NCBI RefSeq assembly: GCF_014596475.1
Contig: NZ_MECJ01000039.1
Coordinates: forward strand, 1-64,000
Origin: Streptomyces sp. CBMA152
Lineage (GTDB): Bacteria; Actinomycetota; Actinomycetes; Streptomycetales; Streptomycetaceae
Length of the DNA stretch: 64,000 bases
Direction: 5' to 3'
Shown: piece by piece, positions 7,946-15,976 of the stretch
Layout of the letters: every line of letters begins with the position of its first letter
Numbering within the stretch: the first letter of the stretch is position 1
Translations under genes and position numbers: made by a program
The notes under the pieces: model-generated
Database searches by the model: none
What the model was told of the DNA's origin: nothing
The model's input: only the letters and a program-made list of their open reading frames with translations

Positions 7946-9697
7946 TCAACCGATCGCGGGGCCGAGCACCGCGCAGCTCTCGGGCGGCAGCAGGAACTCG
8001 CCGTCCGGGCGCGGCGGTTGCACCGGCTCCCACGCGGCGAGCACCTGGCAGTTGTTCCTGCCGAGGGGGATCACGGCGGGCTCCTTGGCGAGGTTGACCA
8101 CGGTTCTGAGGTCGCCGCGCCGGAAGGTGAGCCAGCGCGCCTCCTCGTCGTGGACGACCTTGACGGCGGCGATGTCCGGGTCGGTGAAGTCGGGCCGCGA
8201 GCGCCGCAGCGCGATCAGCTCGCGGTACCAGGCGAGCACGCGCGCGTGGGGCTCGCTCGCGAGCTCGCTCCAGTCCAGACAGGAGCGCGCCCTGGTGGCC
8301 GGGTCCTGTGGGTCGGGGATGTCCCCTTCGGCCCACCCGTGCGCCGTGAACTCCCGCCGCCTGCCGCTGCGTACGGCCTCGGCGAGCTCCGGATCGGGGT
8401 GGTCGGTGAAGTACTGCCAGGGCGTGCTGGCGCCCCACTCCTCGCCCATGAAGAGCATCGGGGGGTACGGCCCGGTGAGCACCAGCGCGGCGGCGCAGGC
8501 CAGCAGCCCGGGGGAGAGGGTGGCCGAGAGCCGGTCCCCCAGCGCCCTGTTGCCGATCTGGTCATGGGTCTGGGAGTAGCCGAGGAAGCGGTGGGCGGGG
8601 GTTCTCGCGCGGTCGACGCGGCGGCCGTGGGTGCGGCCCCGGAAGCTCGAATACGTGCCGTCGTGGAAGAAGACGCGGGTGAGCGTCTTGGCGAGGGCGG
8701 CGAGCGGGGCGCGCGCGAAGTCCGCGTAATAGCCCTGCGACTCGCCGGTGAGCGCGGTGTGCAGGGCGTGGTGGAAGTCGTCGTTCCACTGGGCGTGCAA
8801 CCCGAGCCCGGCCTCCGCGCGCGGGGCGGTCGTACGCGGGTCGCACCGGTCGGACTCGGCGATGAGGAAGAGCGGGCGGCCCAGCTGGACGGAGAGCACG
8901 TCGACGGCCGTGGAGAGCTCTTCTAGGAACGGCAACGCGCGCGTGTCGACGAGCGCGTGCACGGCGTCCAGACGCAGTCCGTCGAGCCGGTAGTCGCGCA
9001 GCCAGGCGAGCGCGCTCTCCAGGAAGTACGCCCGCACCTCGTCCGACCCGGGGGCGTCCAGGTTGACGGCGGTGCCCCAGGGCGTGTGGTGGGTGTCGGT
9101 GAAGTACGGGCCGAAGGCGGGGAGGTGGTTGCCGGACGGGCCGAGGTGGTTGTGCACGACATCGAGGACGACCCCGAGGCCGTGTTCGTGCGCCGCGTCG
9201 ACAAATCGTTTCAGCCCCTCGGGGCCGCCGTACGGCTCGTGCACGGCCCAGGGCGACACGCCGTCGTAGCCCCAGCCGTGCCGGCCCGGGAAGGGGCACA
9301 CCGGCATGAGCTCGACATGCGTGACCCCCAGTTCCGCCAAATGGGCGAGGCGGGCGGCCGCCGCGTCGAAGGTGCCCTCCTCGGTGTACGTGCCGATGTG
9401 CAGCTCGTAGAGGACGGCTGTGGGCAGCCGACGGCCCTGCCAGGGCTTCTGCCAGGTGAAGAGCTCGTGGTCGACGACGGCGCTGAGGCCGTCGGGCCCG
9501 TCCGGCTGGCGGCGCGAGCGGGGATCGGGCAGCGTCGGGCCGCCGTCGACGGCGTATCCGTAGCGGTCGCCGTCCCGCGCCTCGGCCTCGGCCAGCCACC
9601 ACCCCGGCCGGACCGGATGCGGCTCCATGTCATGACGCGCGCCCCCCAGCTGGAGGGCGACCCGGTCCGCCTGCGGTGCCCACACCTCGAACAACAT
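7946..9697 (-). CDS. treZ: Malto-oligosyltrehalose trehalohydrolase
   Basis: A 583-aa GH13 enzyme that releases trehalose from the malto-oligosyltrehalose made by TreY. An N-terminal E-set domain (LFEVWAPQADRVAL) precedes the catalytic barrel. The barrel carries HVELMPVCPFPGRHGWGYDG, DVVHNHLG (region I), GLRLDAVHAL (region II, nucleophile Asp), LIAESD (region III, Glu) and YSQTHDQIGN (region IV). The ATG at 9697 is preceded by GGAAGG at a spacing of 8. A frame extending to 9730 has no ribosome binding site. It shares a 117-bp divergent intergenic region with the beta-glucosidase gene. The partner treY lies about 6 kb away, separated by unrelated genes. Confidence 0.94.
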   Translation of the reverse strand: MLFEVWAPQADRVALQLGGARHDMEPHPVRPGWWLAEAEARDGDRYGYAVDGGPTLPDPRSRRQPDGPDGLSAVVDHELFTWQKPWQGRRLPTAVLYELHIGTYTEEGTFDAAAARLAHLAELGVTHVELMPVCPFPGRHGWGYDGVSPWAVHEPYGGPEGLKRFVDAAHEHGLGVVLDVVHNHLGPSGNHLPAFGPYFTDTHHTPWGTAVNLDAPGSDEVRAYFLESALAWLRDYRLDGLRLDAVHALVDTRALPFLEELSTAVDVLSVQLGRPLFLIAESDRCDPRTTAPRAEAGLGLHAQWNDDFHHALHTALTGESQGYYADFARAPLAALAKTLTRVFFHDGTYSSFRGRTHGRRVDRARTPAHRFLGYSQTHDQIGNRALGDRLSATLSPGLLACAAALVLTGPYPPMLFMGEEWGASTPWQYFTDHPDPELAEAVRSGRRREFTAHGWAEGDIPDPQDPATRARSCLDWSELASEPHARVLAWYRELIALRRSRPDFTDPDIAAVKVVHDEEARWLTFRRGDLRTVVNLAKEPAVIPLGRNNCQVLAAWEPVQPPRPDGEFLLPPESCAVLGPAIG

Positions 9698-9814
9698 GCT
9701 CCATACCTTCCGTTGCCCGCGTACCGTCAATCGTGGAACAGGGCATCCAATAGTCGGCGGAAGGCGGGATCAAGGGCTAGAGGTTGTGGTTACTCGCCAT
9801 TAAGGTCCGGATCC

Positions 9815-11164
9815 ATGACCCTGCCGCCGTTCCCGCACGGCTTCCTCTGGGGAGCCTCCGCCTCAGCCTTCCAGACCGAGGGAGCCGCCGCAGCCGAGGG
9901 CAAGGGCCCCTCCGGCTGGGACGCCTTCGCCGCCGAGCCGGGGCGGATCAAGGACGGCTCCGACGCCTCCCGGGCCACCGGCTTCCACGCCCGCTACCGC
10001 GAGGATGTCGCCCTGCTCGCGGGCCTCGGCGCCGGAGCCTTCCGCTTCTCCATCAGCTGGCCGCGTGTCGTCCCGGGCGGCGCCGGCCCGGTCAACGTCT
10101 CCGGGCTCGACTTCTACGACCGGCTCGTCGACGAACTGTGTGCCCGGGGCATCGCCCCCGCGCCGACGCTCTACCACTGGGACACCCCGCTGGAGCTGGA
10201 GGAGCGGGGCGGCTGGCTCGACCGCGACACCGCATACCGCTTCGCCGACTACGCGCGCGTAGTGGCCGACAGACTCGCCGACCGCGTCCCCATGTGGATC
10301 ACCATCAACGAGCCGGCCGAGGTCACCCTGCTCGGCTACGCGCTCGGTGAGCACGCCCCCGGCAAGAAGCTGCTCTTCGACGCGCTGCCCGCCGCCCACC
10401 ACCAGCTGCTGGCGCACGGCCTCGCCGTCGGGGCGCTGCGCTCGGCGGGCGCCGACAACATAGGGATCGCGGTCTCGCACACTCCGGTCTGGGCGGCCGA
10501 TGAGAGCGAAGAGGATCGTTTCGGCGCGGATCTGTACGACACCATCAGCAACTGGATGTTCGCCGACCCCATCCTGACCGGCCGCTACCCCGACGACGGC
10601 TTCGCCTCTCTGATGCCGGGCCCGGTCGCCGACGACCTCGCCATCATCTCGACGCCCCTCGACTGGTACGGGGTGAACTACTACAACCCCACGCGCGTGG
10701 GCGCGCCCACGCCCGAGGCTGTCGACTCCTTCGCGGGCTTCCGGATGCCCGCCGAACTGCCCTTCGGCATCAGGGAGATCGAGGGATACGAGACCACCGC
10801 CTTCGGGTGGCCGGTCGTCCCCGACGGCCTGCGCGAGATGCTCGTACAGCTGAAGGAACGGTACGGGGACCGCCTGCCGCCGGTATACATCACCGAGAAC
10901 GGCTGCTCCTACGACGAAATCGCGGACGCAGGCCGGATCCGCTATCTCGACGGCCATCTGCGCGCCCTGCACACGGCCATCGCCGAAGGCGTCGACGTGC
11001 GTGGCTACTTCGTCTGGTCGCTCACCGACAACATCGAGTGGATCGAAGGTGCCTCACAGCGCTTCGGGCTCGTCCACGTCGACTACGAGACGCTGCGGCG
11101 AACCCCGAAGGACTCCTACCGGTGGTACCGGGACATGATCCGCACCCAGCGCGCCGCGCAGTAA
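9815..11164 (+). CDS. GH1 beta-glucosidase
   Basis: A 449-aa intracellular glycoside hydrolase of family 1 with no signal peptide. It begins LPPFPHGFLWGASASAFQ, the usual GH1 start. The acid/base glutamate is in TINEPAE (about residue 170) and the nucleophile in YITENGCSY (about 357). RFGLVHVDYETLRRTPKDS, the family C-terminal signature, closes the barrel. It probably hydrolyses cellobiose or aryl-beta-glucosides imported by an ABC system that is not in this window. The ATG at 9815 has AAGG about 9 nt upstream; a much longer frame running through treZ in antisense is not coding. Confidence 0.93.
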   Translation: MTLPPFPHGFLWGASASAFQTEGAAAAEGKGPSGWDAFAAEPGRIKDGSDASRATGFHARYREDVALLAGLGAGAFRFSISWPRVVPGGAGPVNVSGLDFYDRLVDELCARGIAPAPTLYHWDTPLELEERGGWLDRDTAYRFADYARVVADRLADRVPMWITINEPAEVTLLGYALGEHAPGKKLLFDALPAAHHQLLAHGLAVGALRSAGADNIGIAVSHTPVWAADESEEDRFGADLYDTISNWMFADPILTGRYPDDGFASLMPGPVADDLAIISTPLDWYGVNYYNPTRVGAPTPEAVDSFAGFRMPAELPFGIREIEGYETTAFGWPVVPDGLREMLVQLKERYGDRLPPVYITENGCSYDEIADAGRIRYLDGHLRALHTAIAEGVDVRGYFVWSLTDNIEWIEGASQRFGLVHVDYETLRRTPKDSYRWYRDMIRTQRAAQ

Positions 11165-11205
11165 GCCCGTGAGGGTCACTGTCGCGGCACTGATGTGAGG
11201 TTCAC

Positions 11206-12165
11206 CTATTGCTCTGACCAGACCATGTTGATCGCCCGCTCGAAGGTCACGAAACCCGCGCGCGCGAAGGCGTTCGCCATCGGGACGTTGCCGAGGTCCG
11301 TCGCGGCACGGATGCGCGGAACGTCCTCAGCGGCCAGGACACGGGTGCCCTCGGCCAGGATGTCGTCGATGTAGCCCTGACCCCGGTGGGCGGGCAGCAC
11401 GCCGACGTACGCGATGATCGGGTGGTAATTGTTGCGGGCTGCGATGACGAAGCCCACCGGGCCGCCACCGTCCGGGAGTTCGGCTATCCGCCACCACTCC
11501 CGGGGCGTCCTGAAGGTGGCGAACTCCTCCTCGTACATCAGCTCGGCCGACTCGCGCGGCGTCATGGTGAGCAGTTCCGCACGGCTGTGCTCGTCGAGCG
11601 TGCCCTCCAGGATCAGCGTCATCAGCGAGAGCAGTTCCTCGCGGTCCGTCGCCGGGCGGAAGGTGAGGCGGGTGGACGGCGCGGGGACCGGGGTTCCCGG
11701 GCGCCACTCCAGGCGCAGCCGCTCCACGAGTACGCGCGCGCCGGTCTCGGCCAGGATGTTCATCCGCGTCTCGACGACCTCGCGCGCGTGCGGGTCCTCG
11801 CGCCAGTCGCCGGGAGCGAAACGCCCGTACTCGGGACGCGGTGCGCCGGCCGGGATCACCGCGGCGGTGGCGGTCTCCAGGAGCCGCAGCCCGACGGCAT
11901 GCCGCTCACCGGGCGGCAGGCTGTCGTCGACGTCGAAGAAGTCGAGGGTGTACGGGGCCTCGTGGTCCGGCGGTGTCCACCAGGAGAGGCGGGCCTGCAC
12001 GCGGTCCTCGCGCAGGGCCACCCACATCCACTCGGGACGGCGGCGCCCGGTGGCCAGATCGTCTTCGACCTCGTGGTCGAGCACATAGGAAAGCTGCTGG
12101 AAGAGCCCGAGTTCCTCGGGCCCGGCGAGCGGACGGAAAATGATGTCCGACGCGGATGTCGTCAA
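11206..12165 (-). CDS. GNAT family N-acetyltransferase
   Basis: A 319-aa protein with a C-terminal GNAT domain. The core motif is VGFVIAARNNYHPIIAYVGV followed by LPAHRGQGYIDDILAEG, the acetyl-CoA pyrophosphate-binding loop with the R/Q-x-x-G-x-G/A pattern. The N-terminal half is a diverged, GNAT-like region. A TTG start at 12165 is chosen because GAGGGG lies 6 nt upstream and the product then begins at the ordered sequence TTSASDIIFRPLAG. The substrate is unknown. It is divergent from the DUF1707-FHA gene across a 158-bp spacer. Confidence 0.78.
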   Translation of the reverse strand: MTTSASDIIFRPLAGPEELGLFQQLSYVLDHEVEDDLATGRRRPEWMWVALREDRVQARLSWWTPPDHEAPYTLDFFDVDDSLPPGERHAVGLRLLETATAAVIPAGAPRPEYGRFAPGDWREDPHAREVVETRMNILAETGARVLVERLRLEWRPGTPVPAPSTRLTFRPATDREELLSLMTLILEGTLDEHSRAELLTMTPRESAELMYEEEFATFRTPREWWRIAELPDGGGPVGFVIAARNNYHPIIAYVGVLPAHRGQGYIDDILAEGTRVLAAEDVPRIRAATDLGNVPMANAFARAGFVTFERAINMVWSEQ

Positions 12166-12323
12166 GGAGTTCCCCTCAGAGGTGTAACGGTCGGCAGAAC
12201 CTAACAACGGTGCCCGGGTGCCGGGCAAGGGGATTAGGCGCAGGTCAGTGGGGATGGCGGCGTGAGTCGGCAAACTGCGGCTCTGCTGGACACGCCGAGG
12301 CCGTCGGCCCGACAATCGCTGCT

Positions 12324-12872
12324 GTGACGTCGTCCTTCGAGTTCCACACGTATCCCGCGCGGCTCTCCGACGCCGAGCGCGACCGTGTGCTCGACGTGCT
12401 CAGAGAGGGCGCCGCCCAGGGCAAGCTTTCGCACGACACCTTCCTGCGGCGGATGGAACTGGCCCTTTCCGCGCGTCAGTCCGAGGAGCTGGCCGCGCTC
12501 ACCGCCGATCTGGAGTCGGAGAGCCGCTGGTCGCGTGCGCTGTACGGCGCCGTGAGCCGCGTTTCCGGGTTCACCGTCGCCATGCGCCGGGCCTGGCAGT
12601 CCGAGCGGCTGCCGAAGCTGCTGTTCCCCGTGCCGGGCCCCTACCCGCTGCGTATCGGCCGTGATCCGCACAACGGGCTGCGGCTCAGCCACGAGACGGT
12701 GTCCCGGGTGCACGCGGAGCTGACCCACCAGTCCGGCGTGTGGGTGCTGCGGGACCTCGGCTCCACCAACGGCACCAGCGTCAACGGGCGCCGCGTGACC
12801 GGTGCGGTGGTCGTCAATGACGGGGACCAGGTGAGCTTCGGGCGGATGAGCTTCCGGCTCGCCACGCACTGA
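12324..12872 (+). CDS. DUF1707 and FHA domain protein
   Basis: A 182-aa protein. Residues ~8-60 form a DUF1707 domain (RLSDAERDRVLDVLREGAAQ and FLRRMELALSARQSEEL). Residues ~100-175 form a forkhead-associated domain with the phosphothreonine-binding residues visible: LRIGRDPHNGL (Arg), SRVHAEL (Ser/His) and DLGSTNGTSVNG. FHA domains read Ser/Thr-kinase phosphorylation, and DUF1707 often occurs on actinobacterial membrane-associated proteins, but no membrane helix is present here. The GTG at 12324 is used because the upstream frame is low-complexity, and there is no strong ribosome binding site. Confidence 0.82.
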   Translation: MTSSFEFHTYPARLSDAERDRVLDVLREGAAQGKLSHDTFLRRMELALSARQSEELAALTADLESESRWSRALYGAVSRVSGFTVAMRRAWQSERLPKLLFPVPGPYPLRIGRDPHNGLRLSHETVSRVHAELTHQSGVWVLRDLGSTNGTSVNGRRVTGAVVVNDGDQVSFGRMSFRLATH

Positions 12873-12907
12873 GCCACGAAGACCTGGGCTGGGATCCCGA
12901 GCCGGAA

Positions 12908-12940
12908 CCTGAGCAGGGAGCCTGAGCAGGGAGCCTGAGC
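12908..12940. repeat. 13-bp tandem repeat, 2.5 copies
   Basis: The unit CCTGAGCAGGGAG occurs at 12908-12920 and 12921-12933, with a third partial copy to 12940. It sits in the spacer between the FHA gene and the following acetyltransferase. No function is apparent; slippage-generated repeats of this size are common in GC-rich spacers. Confidence 0.85.
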
Positions 12941-12995
12941 TGCGCAAACGCCCCCGCAGAGGCCGTTGTCAGTGGTGCCCCTCATCATGGCGGGT

Positions 12996-13475
12996 ATGAA
13001 CGACGACCAGCAGCCCCGTGTGCGGCACGCCCGCCCCGCCGATCTGCCGCGCCTGGCCGAACTCGCCGCGGAGCACGCGGTGTACGAGAAGGCCGCGCCG
13101 CCCGCGCCCGACCTCGCGGAGCGGCTCGGAGCCCTGCTCTTCGGCCCGGAGACTCCCCGGGTGCGCTGTCTGGTCGCGGAGACCCCGGACGGCGAGGTGG
13201 TCGGATACGCGAGCTGCGCGCCCGAGTTCTCCACCTGGCAGGCGCGTGAGTACCTGCACATGGACTGCCTCTTCCTCCGCGACGGCCACCGGGGCCTCGG
13301 CCTCGGCGCGCTGCTGATCGACGCGGTGAAGGCCGAGGCACGGGCGCTCGGCATCACTGAGGTGCAGTGGCAGACGCCGGTCTGGAACGAAGGGGCGCGC
13401 CGGTTCTACGACCGAATAGGCGCGACCGGCCGCGAGAAGATCCGCTACGCCCTGCCCGCGGGCCTGGAGGCGTAG
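12996..13475 (+). CDS. GNAT family N-acetyltransferase (diamine/small-amine type)
   Basis: A 160-aa single-domain GNAT. The motifs are VRHARPADLPRLAELA (strand 1 and helix 1), YLHMDCLFLRDGHRGLGLGALLI (strand 4 and acetyl-CoA loop RGLGLG), and VQWQTPVWNEGARRFYDRIG near the C-terminus. The N-A-R-x-F-Y signature resembles the diamine acetyltransferase (SpeG/SSAT-like) branch, so small amines are plausible substrates. Two nearby starts exist (ATG 12987 and ATG 12996); neither has a good ribosome binding site, and 12996 is used. Confidence 0.82.
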   Translation: MNDDQQPRVRHARPADLPRLAELAAEHAVYEKAAPPAPDLAERLGALLFGPETPRVRCLVAETPDGEVVGYASCAPEFSTWQAREYLHMDCLFLRDGHRGLGLGALLIDAVKAEARALGITEVQWQTPVWNEGARRFYDRIGATGREKIRYALPAGLEA

Positions 13476-13532
13476 CGGGGACCTTGGAGCCGAACGGCGG
13501 CTGAGCCCTGCGACCGGCCCCCTCGCGCGGCC

Positions 13533-14969
13533 TCACTGCTGGTGGAGGCCGCGTCCCGCCAGGGTCAGGAACGTCTCGCCGACCGCTTCCGACAGGGTCG
13601 GGTGGGCGTGAATGTGGCGGGCCACATCGGACGGTTCGGCGTCCCAGCCGACGATCAACTGGGACTCGGCGATCATCTCGGAGACGTTCGGGCCGACGAG
13701 ATGGACGCCGAGGACCTGGCCGTCGCGCTCGGCGACGACCTTCACCACACCGCCCTGGCCGTGCACCATCCCCTTGGCGACGGCCGTCAGGGGCATCGTG
13801 TTGACGACGACGTCGTGCCCGCGGTTGCGGGCGTCCGCCTCGGTCAGCCCGACCGAAGCGGTCTGCGGGGAGGAGTACGTGACACGGGGCACCGCCGCGT
13901 AGTCGACCGGCGGTGACGTCAGACCGGCGAGGGTCTCGGCCACGAGCAGGCCCTCGGCGAACGAGGCGTGGGCCAGACCGAGGGAAGGAGGAGGCAGCAG
14001 ATCGCCGACGACGTGGATTCCGGGGACCGGGGTTTCCAGGCGCGCCCAGTCGGCGGGGGCCACGAACCCCTGCTCGTCGGTGGTCAGTCCGGCCGCCGCC
14101 AGGCCGAGGCCGTCGGTCACCGGGGCGCGGCCCACGGCCACCAGCAGCCGCTCGGCCTCGATGGTCCGGGTCTCGCCGCGTGAGGTGCGCACGGTCGCCC
14201 GTATGCCCTTCTCCAGGAGCTCGGCGGACAGGAAGCGGGCGCCCGTCTGCACATCGATGCCGCGCTTCTTCAGGCCACGGGCCAAGTGGCGGCTCACATC
14301 GGTGTCTTCGAGCGGGACGAGCCGGGCGGCGGCCTCGACCAGGGTGACGTCGGCGCCCATCGAGCGGTGGAAGGAGGCGTACTCGACCCCGATCGCGCCG
14401 CCACCGAGGACGAGGACGGACTGCGGCAGTCCGGGGGCGAAGAGCGCGTCGTCGCTGGTGACCACGCGCCGCCCGTCGGCCTCCAGGCCCGGCAGCATCC
14501 GGGGCCGGGAGCCGGTGGCGAGGACGATGCCGCGCCGGGCGGTGAACGCGCCGTGCCCGTCGACGCTCACAGTCCGCTTGCCGGTCAACCGGGCGCTGCC
14601 CCGGACTACTTGGACCCGCGCGTGCGAGAGGTGGCTCTCCACGCCCTTGTGGTTGCGCGAGACGATGTCGTCGCGGGTGGCCACCAGGGCGGACCAGTCC
14701 ACCGAGTCGAGCGTGGCCTTCACGCCCCAGCGCTCGCGCGCCTCGGCGATGCCGTCGACGAGTTCGGCTGCGTGCAGCATCGCCTTGCTCGGGATGCAGC
14801 CGCGGTGCAGGCAGGTGCCGCCGACCTTGTCGCGCTCGGCGAGGACGACGGTCAGGCCGAGGGCGGCGGCCCGCAGGGCGGTGGAGTACCCACCGGTGCC
14901 GCCCCCGATCACGATCACATCGGCCACTCGGTTGTCCTCGGCCACAGGGTTCACAGGGTTCTCGGTCAT
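13533..14969 (-). CDS. lpdA: Dihydrolipoyl dehydrogenase
   Basis: A 478-aa flavoprotein disulfide reductase. The FAD-binding GGGTGGYSTAL starts near residue 22. The redox disulfide GGTCLHRGC (Cys53/Cys58) is followed by IPSKAML. A second GxGxxG for NAD lies in VLVLGGGAIGVEYASF, and HIHAHPTLSEAV near residue 450 supplies the catalytic His-Glu pair at the dimer interface. It oxidises the dihydrolipoyl group of 2-oxoacid dehydrogenase complexes or of the glycine cleavage system. No complex partner is adjacent. The ATG at 14969 is preferred over a longer frame. A LysR-family gene is divergent, with a T-N11-A type operator between them. Confidence 0.9.
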   Translation of the reverse strand: MTENPVNPVAEDNRVADVIVIGGGTGGYSTALRAAALGLTVVLAERDKVGGTCLHRGCIPSKAMLHAAELVDGIAEARERWGVKATLDSVDWSALVATRDDIVSRNHKGVESHLSHARVQVVRGSARLTGKRTVSVDGHGAFTARRGIVLATGSRPRMLPGLEADGRRVVTSDDALFAPGLPQSVLVLGGGAIGVEYASFHRSMGADVTLVEAAARLVPLEDTDVSRHLARGLKKRGIDVQTGARFLSAELLEKGIRATVRTSRGETRTIEAERLLVAVGRAPVTDGLGLAAAGLTTDEQGFVAPADWARLETPVPGIHVVGDLLPPPSLGLAHASFAEGLLVAETLAGLTSPPVDYAAVPRVTYSSPQTASVGLTEADARNRGHDVVVNTMPLTAVAKGMVHGQGGVVKVVAERDGQVLGVHLVGPNVSEMIAESQLIVGWDAEPSDVARHIHAHPTLSEAVGETFLTLAGRGLHQQ

Positions 14970-14990
14970 GGGTCCAGCTTCCGGCCGGAC

Positions 14991-15007
14991 CTTGCCATGA
15001 GTCCAAG
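14991..15007. promoter_or_regulatory. Candidate LysR operator between lpdA and lysR gene
   Basis: The sequence CTTGCCATGAGTCCAAG has 4-bp inverted arms (CTTG/CAAG) and contains the T-N11-A pattern (T at 14993, A at 15005) typical of LysR-type regulator boxes. It lies in the 92-bp divergent spacer, 22 nt upstream of the lpdA start codon. A second dyad, ATGC-N5-GCAT, lies at 15028-15040, nearer the regulator gene. The assignment is inference from pattern and position. Confidence 0.5.
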
Positions 15008-15061
15008 GCAATGTTCTTGTGGGGTCGATGCACAACGCATATGGGAGGGGCGGGGATCGAT

Positions 15062-15976
15062 GTGAGCCTGCGGCAGATGGAGTACTTCGTGGCGGTCGTC
15101 GAGGAGTCCTCCTTCACGCGCGCGGCCGAGCTGTTGCATGTCACCCAGCCCGCACTCTCGCACCAGATAAAGGCGCTGGAGAAGTCCGTCGGCGGCGACC
15201 TGCTCGAACGGCTTCCGCGCGGGGTGCGCCTCACGCCCATGGGCCGCGCCTTCCTGCCGCACGCCCAGCTCGCCGTGCGCAGCGCCGCGCGGGCTCAGCG
15301 GGCCGCCCGCGCGAGCGCTGGGGCGGCGGGGGGCGAGCTGCACATCGCGTCGGTGCACTCGGTCGCTGTGGGGATACTGCCCGACGTCTTCGCGCGGTGG
15401 CGCCGCGAACATCCCGGGGTGGGGCTCGTCCTGCACGAGTACGCGTCCACCGAGGCCCTGGAGGAAGAGCTCGAACGCGGCACCGCCGACCTCGCCGTGG
15501 GGCCCCGGCCACGCCGCTGGGACGGACCCGTCGTCGAGGTCGGCGAGGAGGAGATCGCGCTGATCGTCCCCTTCGACGACCCGCTCGCCGGCCGCTCGTC
15601 GGTGCGGCTGGAGGAACTGGCCGACCACAACTGGGTGCGGTGCGCGATGGAGCCGGTCGTCGACGGGATGCCGTTCCTCGATCTGGCCTGCGGCCGGGCG
15701 GGCTTCGCGCCCCGCACCGCCCTGCGCACCGAGCACACCTCGACGGCGGTACGGATGGCCGCGGCGGGCGTCGGCATCGTCGCGGCCCCCTCACACGTCG
15801 TACGGGGCGGGCTCGGGGAGGACTGTGTGGTGCTGCCGGTCGACCCGCCCTGGAGCCGGGCCCTGGCGGTCTTCTCCCGCGTGGAGCTGACCGGAGCCGC
15901 GGCCGCCTTCGCCGATCTGCTGCGCAGGTCGGCGCCGTACGGAGGCAAGGGCGAGTCACCCGTGACCGGTTGTTAG
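15062..15976 (+). CDS. LysR family transcriptional regulator
   Basis: A 304-aa protein. The N-terminal winged helix-turn-helix is visible in SLRQMEYFVAVVEESSFTRA, then LLHVTQPALSHQIKALEKSV, the recognition helix. A periplasmic-binding-like effector domain follows from residue ~90. The GTG at 15062 is used because GGGAGGGG lies about 11 nt upstream; the ATG at 15041 would place that purine run inside the coding sequence. It is divergent from lpdA, so lpdA is the most likely target along with itself. The last four bases overlap the 3' end of treY (TAG and TAA share TTA). Confidence 0.88.
   Translation: MSLRQMEYFVAVVEESSFTRAAELLHVTQPALSHQIKALEKSVGGDLLERLPRGVRLTPMGRAFLPHAQLAVRSAARAQRAARASAGAAGGELHIASVHSVAVGILPDVFARWRREHPGVGLVLHEYASTEALEEELERGTADLAVGPRPRRWDGPVVEVGEEEIALIVPFDDPLAGRSSVRLEELADHNWVRCAMEPVVDGMPFLDLACGRAGFAPRTALRTEHTSTAVRMAAAGVGIVAAPSHVVRGGLGEDCVVLPVDPPWSRALAVFSRVELTGAAAAFADLLRRSAPYGGKGESPVTGC

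Noticed and set aside
12908..12940. The 13-bp tandem repeat as a possible CRISPR remnant
   Set aside because: Units are contiguous with no spacers, and no cas genes are present.
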